Below, piece by piece: positions 15,867 to 21,508 of a DNA stretch of 21,508 nucleotides. Under the pieces are notes generated by a model that was not told the origin of the DNA, did no database searches, and saw only the letters and a list, made by a program, of their open reading frames with translations. Both the position numbers and the translations under genes were made by a program. Source of the DNA: DATKQI01 sp035532755 (lineage in GTDB: Bacteria > Pseudomonadota > Alphaproteobacteria > Acetobacterales > Acetobacteraceae); contig DATKQI010000117.1 of the NCBI GenBank assembly GCA_035532755.1, positions 1 to 21,508 of the forward strand, read 5' to 3'. How positions within the stretch are numbered: the stretch's first letter is position 1; each line of letters opens with the position of its first letter.

Positions 15867-17660
15867 ATGTCCACAACGGCGGCACCAGCGACGAGAAGCT
15901 CGACGGCCGGCAAGGTTGCTCCTGAAGCACGGGAGAGTTCGACAGCAGACGACACATTGAAGCAGAAAACCCGTGATGCGAGTGTCGTGTCCGGCGGGCA
16001 CCTGGTTGCCAAAGCTCTCAAGAATGAAGGTGTGGACACCATCTTCACGCTGTGCGGCGGCCACATCATCGACATCTATGATGGCTGCGTCGATGAGGGC
16101 ATTCGGATCATCGATGTGCGGCACGAGCAGGTTGCCGCCCATGCAGCCGATGGCTATGCGCGGCAAACGGGCAAGCTGGGTTGCGTGGTGACCACTGCCG
16201 GGCCTGGCTGCACGAATGCCATGACGGGCATCGCCACGGCCTTCCGATCAGAGAGCCCAGTCCTGCACATCGGAGGTCAGGGCGCGCTCACGCAACATAT
16301 GATGGGTTCGCTGCAGGACCTTCCTCATGTGGACATGATGCGGCCGATCACGAAATTTTCGGCCAGCGTGCGCTCCACCGAGCGGATTGCGGACATGGTT
16401 GCGATGGCGGCGCGGGAATGCTTTGCCGGGGCACCGGGGCCTGCGTACCTCGAAATTCCGCGTGACGTGTTGGATCGGGAGATCGATGCAACGAGAGCGG
16501 TGATTCCGGTGGCCGGCCAATATCGTGCCTCGACCAAATCACTTGGCGATCCCGAGGATATCGAAAAGCTTGCTGATCTCCTTGCTGCTTCGGAGCGCCC
16601 GGTCATTCTTATCGGCAGCCAGGTTTGGACCTGCCGTGGCCATGATGCCGCCATCGATCTGGTGCGCGCTCTCGACATACCAGCCTACTTCAATGGTGCC
16701 GGCCGTGGCCTGCTGCCGCCAGGCGATCCGCACCACTTCGACCGGACCCGCCGAGAGGGTTTCGACAAAGCGGATGTCATTATCATTGTGGGCACGCCGT
16801 TCGACTTCCGCATGGGATATGGCAAGCGCCTGAGCAAGACAGCGAAGATCGTGCAGATCGACATGGACTACCGCACGGTCGGCAAAAATCGCGATATCAC
16901 GCTCGGGCTGGTCGGAGACCCGGGCATTATTCTCACCGCCGTTCGCCAGGCCGCGACCGGGCGCATTGGCGGCAGTGCACGGCTGCGGCGGAAAGAGTGG
17001 ATGACTCAGCTCCGCAACGCAGAGCAGGCGGCAACCGAGAAGCTCATGCCGCTGTTCAGATCGGATCAGTCACCGATCCATCCGTATCGCGTTGCTTGGG
17101 AAATCAACGAATTCCTGGCGGATGACACAATCTATATTGGCGATGGCGGTGATGTGGTGACGATTTCCGCTCAAGCCGTCCGCCCGCGCCGCCCCGGCCA
17201 ATGGATGGACCCGGGCGCACTTGGCAGCCTCGGGGTAGGGACAGGCTTCGCACTGGCCGCCAAGCTCGCGCATCCGAAGAAGGAAGTGCTTTGCTATTAT
17301 GGCGACGGCACGTTCGGGATGACCGCCTTTGATATGGAGACCGCCAACCGGTTCAATGCGCCATATATCGCGGTCATCGGCAACAACTCGGCCATGAACC
17401 AGATCCGCTATGGGCAGATCACCAAATATGGCGAGCAGCGCGGCAGCGTAGGAAATCTGCTCGGGGACGTGTGTTTCGGAACGTTTGCCGAGATGCTCGG
17501 CGGATATGGCGAAGAAGTGCGCGATCCGGCACAGATTGCGCCCGCGCTGCGCCGCGCGAGAGAGGCGGTTTACCGTGATGGGCGTTCCGCCATCATCAAT
17601 ATCTGGGTGGACCCGCGTGAATATGCGCCGGGAACAAAAGCCCAGACAATGTACAAATAA
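15867..17660 (+). CDS. ThDP-dependent enzyme, oxalyl-CoA decarboxylase / 2-hydroxyacyl-CoA lyase-like
   Basis: A thiamine-diphosphate enzyme of 597 residues with the three-domain acetolactate-synthase layout. The Pyr domain holds the cofactor-activating glutamate in DVRHEQVAAHAADGYAR (Glu87) and TTAGPGCTNAMTGIATA. A central domain spans about 227-365 (ERPVILIGSQVW, VGTPFDFRMGYGKRLS). The PP domain has the metal/ThDP motif GDGTFGMTAFDMET through IGNN (Asp480, Asn507) and WMDPGALGSLGVGTGFALAA. A low-complexity Ala/Ser/Thr-rich extension of about 40 residues precedes the core. Next to frc the obvious job is decarboxylating oxalyl-CoA to formyl-CoA and CO2. However, canonical Oxc motifs (GVVGIPV, SAPGFLNG, NNGGIY) are absent, and the sequence is closer, from memory, to human ILVBL/HACL2. 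It could therefore be a lyase acting on 2-hydroxyacyl-CoA. ThDP family certain; substrate open. Confidence 0.85.
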   Translation: MSTTAAPATRSSTAGKVAPEARESSTADDTLKQKTRDASVVSGGHLVAKALKNEGVDTIFTLCGGHIIDIYDGCVDEGIRIIDVRHEQVAAHAADGYARQTGKLGCVVTTAGPGCTNAMTGIATAFRSESPVLHIGGQGALTQHMMGSLQDLPHVDMMRPITKFSASVRSTERIADMVAMAARECFAGAPGPAYLEIPRDVLDREIDATRAVIPVAGQYRASTKSLGDPEDIEKLADLLAASERPVILIGSQVWTCRGHDAAIDLVRALDIPAYFNGAGRGLLPPGDPHHFDRTRREGFDKADVIIIVGTPFDFRMGYGKRLSKTAKIVQIDMDYRTVGKNRDITLGLVGDPGIILTAVRQAATGRIGGSARLRRKEWMTQLRNAEQAATEKLMPLFRSDQSPIHPYRVAWEINEFLADDTIYIGDGGDVVTISAQAVRPRRPGQWMDPGALGSLGVGTGFALAAKLAHPKKEVLCYYGDGTFGMTAFDMETANRFNAPYIAVIGNNSAMNQIRYGQITKYGEQRGSVGNLLGDVCFGTFAEMLGGYGEEVRDPAQIAPALRRAREAVYRDGRSAIINIWVDPREYAPGTKAQTMYK

Positions 17661-17730
17661 AAATGCGATCAAAATGCTCCGACTGATGACAACACAATTT
17701 GTCAACGGGAAGTGTGTACCATCTTCGTTA

Positions 17731-17757
17731 CGAACGTTTCCTGCCAGGAACGTTTCG
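17731..17757. repeat. Imperfect 27-bp palindrome with direct repeat upstream of frc
   Basis: The ThDP-enzyme/frc gap of 114 bases contains an imperfect palindrome: outer arms CGAA/TTCG and inner arms TTCCTG/CAGGAA around a central C. It overlaps two direct copies of GAACGTTTC at 17732-17740 and 17748-17756, 16 bases apart. It lies about 18-44 bases before the frc start codon, over or next to the likely leader, so it could be an operator or an mRNA hairpin that tunes frc translation. Confidence 0.45.
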
Positions 17758-17774
17758 AGAGTTCGGGAGGAACC

Positions 17775-19049
17775 ATGAGTAAAGCACTGGACGGCGTCCG
17801 CATCCTTGATTTTACCCACGTGCAGTCTGGCCCGACATGTACACAGCTTCTTGCCTGGTTCGGCGCGGACGTGATCAAGGTGGAGCGGCCGGGAATTGGC
17901 GACATCACTCGGGGGCAGCTGCGTGACATCCCGGACGTGGACAGCCTTTATTTCACGATGCTGAACCATAACAAGCGATCCATCACGATCGACAGCAAGC
18001 ATCCCAAAGGCAAAGAGATGCTGGAGGGGCTGATCAAGACCTGCGATGTACTGGTTGAGAATTTCGCCCCCGGAGCTCTCAACCGGATGGGATTTACGTG
18101 GGAGCGTATTCAGGAACTGAATCCACGAATGATTCTGGCGTCCATCAAGGGGTTTGGCCCGGGCCCTTACGAGGACTGCAAAGTTTACGAGAACGTTGCC
18201 CAATGCGCCGGTGGTGCGGCGTCAACAACGGGGTTTGACGATGGGCCGCCGTTGGTGACCGGCGCGCAGATCGGCGACAGTGGAACAGGGTTGCACCTGG
18301 CTCTTGGCATTGTTGCGGCGCTCTATCAGCGTACCATGACCGGGCGTGGCCAGAAGGTGCTCGCGGCCATGCAAGACGGCGTGCTGAATCTTTGTCGCGT
18401 GAAGCTGCGGGATCAGCAGCGCCTGGATCACGGTCCTCTTAAGGAATACCCGCAATACCCCAACGGGAGATTCGGAGATGCTGTGCCGCGTGCAGGCAAT
18501 GCATCGGGTGGCGGCCAGCCGGGATGGATTCTGAAATGTAAAGGCTGGGAGACGGATCCCAATGCATATATCTATTTCATCACGCAAGCGCCGGTCTGGG
18601 ACAAAATTTGCCAAGTAATCGGCAAAGAGGAATGGATTGCCGATCCGAAATACGCGAAGCCGGACGCTCGCTTGCCGCATTTGCGCGAGATCTTCGATAC
18701 CATCGAAGAATGGACAATGTCCAAGCACAAGCTGGAAGCGATGGAAATTTTGAACAAGCATGACATTCCTTGTGGCCCCATACTGTCAATGAAGGAATTG
18801 GCGGAAGAGCAGTCGCTGCGCGAGACAGGCACGATTGTCGAAGTCTCGCATCCGACGCGAGGCACGTATTTGACGGTCGGAAATCCCATCAAATTGTCGG
18901 ACAGCCCCAGCGAAGTCAGGCGCTCTCCGTTGCTTGGGGAACACACCGAAGAGATCCTGCGTGATGTGCTGCAATTCAATGACAACGAGATCGCTGAGGC
19001 CCGGTTGTCGGGTGCCTTGGGCGCAGAGGTACGAATCGCAGCGGAGTAA
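17775..19049 (+). CDS. frc: Formyl-CoA:oxalate CoA-transferase
   Basis: Frc moves CoA from formyl-CoA to oxalate, making oxalyl-CoA and formate in the cytoplasm; it is a class III (CaiB/BaiF) CoA-transferase. The 424-residue product matches the family closely throughout: LDGVRILDFTHVQSGPTCTQ, VDSLYFTMLNHNKRSI, VENFAPGALNRMGFTWE, KVYENVAQCAGGAASTTGF and GWILKCKGWETDPNAYIYF. The catalytic aspartate that carries acyl intermediates is Asp168 in QIGDSGTGLHLALG. Residue 48 is Gln, as in Escherichia coli YfdW, not Trp as in Oxalobacter Frc. The glycine loop reads ASGGGQPGW, with Ser where Oxalobacter has Gly. ATG 17775 is preceded by GGGAGG; the open frame extends a little upstream but without family similarity. 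Sits between the ThDP enzyme and the ADP-forming ligase. Confidence 0.95.
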   Translation: MSKALDGVRILDFTHVQSGPTCTQLLAWFGADVIKVERPGIGDITRGQLRDIPDVDSLYFTMLNHNKRSITIDSKHPKGKEMLEGLIKTCDVLVENFAPGALNRMGFTWERIQELNPRMILASIKGFGPGPYEDCKVYENVAQCAGGAASTTGFDDGPPLVTGAQIGDSGTGLHLALGIVAALYQRTMTGRGQKVLAAMQDGVLNLCRVKLRDQQRLDHGPLKEYPQYPNGRFGDAVPRAGNASGGGQPGWILKCKGWETDPNAYIYFITQAPVWDKICQVIGKEEWIADPKYAKPDARLPHLREIFDTIEEWTMSKHKLEAMEILNKHDIPCGPILSMKELAEEQSLRETGTIVEVSHPTRGTYLTVGNPIKLSDSPSEVRRSPLLGEHTEEILRDVLQFNDNEIAEARLSGALGAEVRIAAE

Positions 19050-19134
19050 TCGAATATTGACGAAAGGGATGCAGGCCCACCTTTCCGGAGCGCAGCGGCC
19101 AGATGATGCTGCAGAGACGTCCAGGGGATAATCG

Positions 19135-21321
19135 ATGCAAGAAACGACAGTAATGACGCACGAAGCACCAAGTCATCCCGCTGAGAGTAAGGTGGTGGCC
19201 GACAAAAGTGCCGTCCGTGCGCTTCTGGACCAAGTCAAGGCGGAGGGGCGGAATGTCTTGACCGCTCCTGAAGGAAAGCGGATTTGCGATGCCTATGGCA
19301 TCCCTGTCCCGCAAGAAGGGATCGCCAATTCGGCCGAAGAGGCAGCCGGACTGGCGTCTAAAATGGGGTTTCCGGTGGTATTGAAGATTGTCTCTCCGGA
19401 CATTCTTCACAAGACTGAAGCGGGTGGCGTGCTTGTAGGCCTCCGGACAACAGACGAAGTGTCCAGAGGATATGACACGATCCTTGCGAGAGCCAGAACC
19501 TACAAGGAAGATGCCGCGATTCATGGAGTTCAGGTACAGCAGATGCTGGGTGGCGGCCAGGAGGTTATTGTCGGCGCTGTGACTGATGGCAGCTTCGGCA
19601 AGCTCGTCGCCTTCGGGCTTGGCGGTGTATTGGTGGAGGTGTTGAAGGATATAACCTTCCGCATGGCGCCCGCCACGCATTCGGATGCTCTTTCGATGCT
19701 GGACGGCATTCAAGCTGCCGAAATGCTGAAGGGCGTGCGCGGCGGCGAGGCAGTAAACCGTCAGGCGCTGAGCAGCCTGATCGTGCAAGTGTCCCAGCTG
19801 GTCAGCGACTTTCCGGAAATTGCTGAGATGGATTTGAATCCGGTATTTGCGACGGCGGAGGCCGCTATTGCTGCCGATGTGCGCATCGTTGTGGATTTTT
19901 CAGAGAGGCAGCAACGCCATCGCTTTGACCATGACGAAATACTGGCGGCGATGAATCGCATCATGCGACCGGCTGCCGTGGCTGTCATCGGAGCTTCAGC
20001 GGAAGTAGGGAAAATTGGCAACTCCGTGATGAAGAACATCATCGACGGTGGCTATCGGGGCAGGATCTATCCGATCCATCCCAAGGCTACCGAGATCATG
20101 GGGCATCAATGCTACCGTTCGGTAAATGATGTACCTGGTCCGATAGATGTCGCGGTGTTTGCAATTCCGGCAAAGTTCGTGGCGCAGGCTCTAGTAGAAT
20201 GTGGTGAGAAGAAAATTCCTGGAGCAGTGCTGATCCCATCAGGCTTTGCGGAAACCGGAAACGAAGAAGGGCAGCGCGAGATTCAAGAAATCGGACGAAA
20301 ATATAATATCCGAATCATGGGCCCGAATATCTATGGATTTTATTATCTGCCGCACCATCTCTGCGCGACTTTCTGCACGCCCTATGATGTGCAGGGTCAC
20401 GCAGCGCTGTCCTCTCAATCCGGCGGCATCGGTATGGCCATTGTCGGATTCAGCCGTTCCGCAAAGATGGGTGTCTCCGCGATCGTCGGTCTGGGCAACA
20501 AGGCTGATATTGACGAAGATGATTTGCTCACCTTTTTCGAGCAGGATGAGAACACTCACATTATTGCGCAGCACTGCGAAGATTTGAAAGACGGTCGATC
20601 TTTTGCAGAAGTGGCGCGCCGCGTGACGAAGAAGAAGCCGGTCGTTGTGCTGAAGGCCGGACGCACAGCGGCAGGCGCCAAGGCCGCCAACTCACATACA
20701 GGTGCACTTGCCGGCAATGACAAGATCTATGAGGACGTGTTCAAGCAGGTTGGCGTCATTCGCGCGCGAAGTTTGCGTGACATGCTGGAATTCGCCCGAG
20801 GCATTCCTGTGCTGCCTACGCCAAAAGGTGAGAACGTTGTCATCATCACAGGTGCCGGTGGCTCCGGCGTCTTGCTATCGGATGCCTGCGTCGATAACAA
20901 TTTGAAGTTGATGGCAATGCCGACGGACCTTGACGCGGCATTTCGAAAATTCATTCCGCCGTTTGGCGCCGCGGGAAATCCGGTCGATATCACCGGTGGC
21001 GAACCGCCCACGACCTATCAGAAGACCGTTCGATTGGGGCTGGAAGACCAGCGCATCCATGCTCTGATCCTTGGTTATTGGCATACGATTGTCACGCCGC
21101 CCATGGTTTTTGCCAAAATCATCGTCGAAGTTGTGGATGAGATGCGTGCAAACGGCATCTTCAAGCCTGTCGTCGTCTCGCTTGCCGGTGATGTTGAAGT
21201 CGAGGAGGCGGCTGAATATTTGTACGCACACGGCATTCCCTCATATGCCTACTCAACCGAAATTCCCGTCGCGGTGTTGGGCGCCAAATATTGCTGGGCC
21301 CGCGGCGCTGGGTTGATCTGA
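19135..21321 (+). CDS. ADP-forming acyl-CoA synthetase (acetate-CoA ligase family), beta-alpha fusion
   Basis: A 728-residue NDP-forming acyl-CoA synthetase that couples acyl-CoA plus ADP and phosphate to free acid plus ATP, or the reverse. Order of domains: ATP-grasp (about 25-255; FPVVLKIVSPDILHKTEAGG, EMDLNPVFAT), CoA-binding Rossmann (about 276-400; AVAVIGASAEVGKIGNSVM), then ligase domains with ALSSQSGGIGMAIVGFSRSA and the phosphohistidine motif ANSHTGALAG (His521). The beta part precedes alpha, opposite to many fused relatives. The loop usually GPNCLG reads GPNIYGFYYLPHH. Start ATG 19135 has AGGGGA upstream. With frc beside it, candidate substrates are oxalate (priming with ATP) or formate/acetate (ATP recovery); none is proven. 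Confidence 0.88.
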   Translation: MQETTVMTHEAPSHPAESKVVADKSAVRALLDQVKAEGRNVLTAPEGKRICDAYGIPVPQEGIANSAEEAAGLASKMGFPVVLKIVSPDILHKTEAGGVLVGLRTTDEVSRGYDTILARARTYKEDAAIHGVQVQQMLGGGQEVIVGAVTDGSFGKLVAFGLGGVLVEVLKDITFRMAPATHSDALSMLDGIQAAEMLKGVRGGEAVNRQALSSLIVQVSQLVSDFPEIAEMDLNPVFATAEAAIAADVRIVVDFSERQQRHRFDHDEILAAMNRIMRPAAVAVIGASAEVGKIGNSVMKNIIDGGYRGRIYPIHPKATEIMGHQCYRSVNDVPGPIDVAVFAIPAKFVAQALVECGEKKIPGAVLIPSGFAETGNEEGQREIQEIGRKYNIRIMGPNIYGFYYLPHHLCATFCTPYDVQGHAALSSQSGGIGMAIVGFSRSAKMGVSAIVGLGNKADIDEDDLLTFFEQDENTHIIAQHCEDLKDGRSFAEVARRVTKKKPVVVLKAGRTAAGAKAANSHTGALAGNDKIYEDVFKQVGVIRARSLRDMLEFARGIPVLPTPKGENVVIITGAGGSGVLLSDACVDNNLKLMAMPTDLDAAFRKFIPPFGAAGNPVDITGGEPPTTYQKTVRLGLEDQRIHALILGYWHTIVTPPMVFAKIIVEVVDEMRANGIFKPVVVSLAGDVEVEEAAEYLYAHGIPSYAYSTEIPVAVLGAKYCWARGAGLI

Positions 21322-21367
21322 TGAACGGATCACCGATGCGCCATGGCTGGCTATTAGACGCGCCGAT

Positions 21368-21508
21368 ATGAACATTCACGAGTATCAGGCGAAGGAGTTG
21401 CTTCGCGGGTATGGGGTGTCGGTGCTGGCTGGTTTTGTGGCGTGGACGGTTGAGGAGGCGGTTGCGGCGGCGGGTCGGCTGGATGGTCCTGTGGTTGTGG
21501 TGAAGTCG
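21368..21508 (+). CDS. Succinate- or malate-CoA ligase beta subunit, N-terminal fragment
   Basis: Only 47 codons are inside the window. MNIHEYQAKELLRGYGVSVL is the classic start of the beta subunit of succinyl-CoA synthetase (SucC) and of malate thiokinase (MtkA), the ATP-grasp half of an ADP-forming CoA ligase; VVVVKS marks the first conserved strand. SucC and MtkA cannot be told apart from this much sequence. It lies 46 bases after the acyl-CoA synthetase gene with no good Shine-Dalgarno. Of 47 third codon positions I count 30 G, 14 T, 3 C and no A, quite unlike the genes before it. Confidence 0.85.
   Translation, partial: MNIHEYQAKELLRGYGVSVLAGFVAWTVEEAVAAAGRLDGPVVVVKS

Noticed and set aside
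15867..17660. Calling the ThDP gene a canonical oxc
   Set aside because: The neighbourhood fits, but motifs typical of known oxalyl-CoA decarboxylases are missing, so the gene symbol was withheld.
17699..17722. TTGTCA and TACCAT as a promoter before frc
   Set aside because: The spacing is only 12 bases, too short for a sigma-70 promoter.
17070..18203. Minus-strand open frame of 377 codons
   Set aside because: It spans the ends of the ThDP gene and frc on the opposite strand and has no recognisable domain or ribosome-binding site.
19069..19131. 20-codon open frame in the frc/synthetase gap, possible leader peptide
   Set aside because: The purine run abuts the ATG with no proper spacing, the peptide has no regulatory codon run, and no hairpin pair follows.

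Overview
The window reads as chromosomal DNA from a high-GC alphaproteobacterium. The gene order rplU-rpmA-obgE-proB, the gene families and the strong G/C third-position bias fit Acetobacteraceae/Rhodospirillales best. That placement is inferred from gene content; no rRNA or tRNA gene is visible to confirm it. Genes are densely packed, with many short overlaps. No CRISPR array, insertion sequence, tRNA or rRNA gene was seen.

Bases 1-14,335 look like ordinary core chromosome. On the minus strand, a promoter near 2,880-2,906 leads into rplU (L21), rpmA (L27), obgE and proB, with proB cut by the left edge. Upstream lie a GT14-type glycosyltransferase and aspA (aspartate ammonia-lyase), then a small secreted protein with its own intrinsic terminator. 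An apparent three-gene envelope operon follows: a Spy/CpxP-like protein, a Pro/Tyr-rich secreted protein and a DHA2 drug exporter. Next are a DUF1223 thioredoxin-like secreted protein, a short-chain dehydrogenase lacking the usual catalytic tyrosine, grpE, a PhoR-like sensor kinase, a LpoA-like lipoprotein and rsmI. The lipoprotein and rsmI are divergent and their 5' ends overlap.

From about 14,300 onward the character changes: lower GC, longer intergenic spaces and metabolic accessory genes. A CBS-domain protein faces away from a GntR/FCD regulator, with a TGGTATACAA-type palindrome between them. The regulator is followed on the same strand by a ThDP-dependent enzyme, formyl-CoA:oxalate CoA-transferase (frc), a fused ADP-forming acyl-CoA synthetase with beta-alpha domain order, and the start of a succinate/malate-CoA ligase beta subunit that runs off the right edge.

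Frc anchors this cluster to oxalate/formyl-CoA metabolism, with formyl-CoA passing its CoA to oxalate. The ThDP enzyme would then act on oxalyl-CoA, or make formyl-CoA from a 2-hydroxyacyl-CoA. The ADP-forming synthetase could prime the cycle or harvest ATP from an acyl-CoA. The ThDP enzyme does not resemble textbook oxalyl-CoA decarboxylase and looks more like the human ILVBL/HACL2 branch. This is the part of the window most likely to hold something not yet described.
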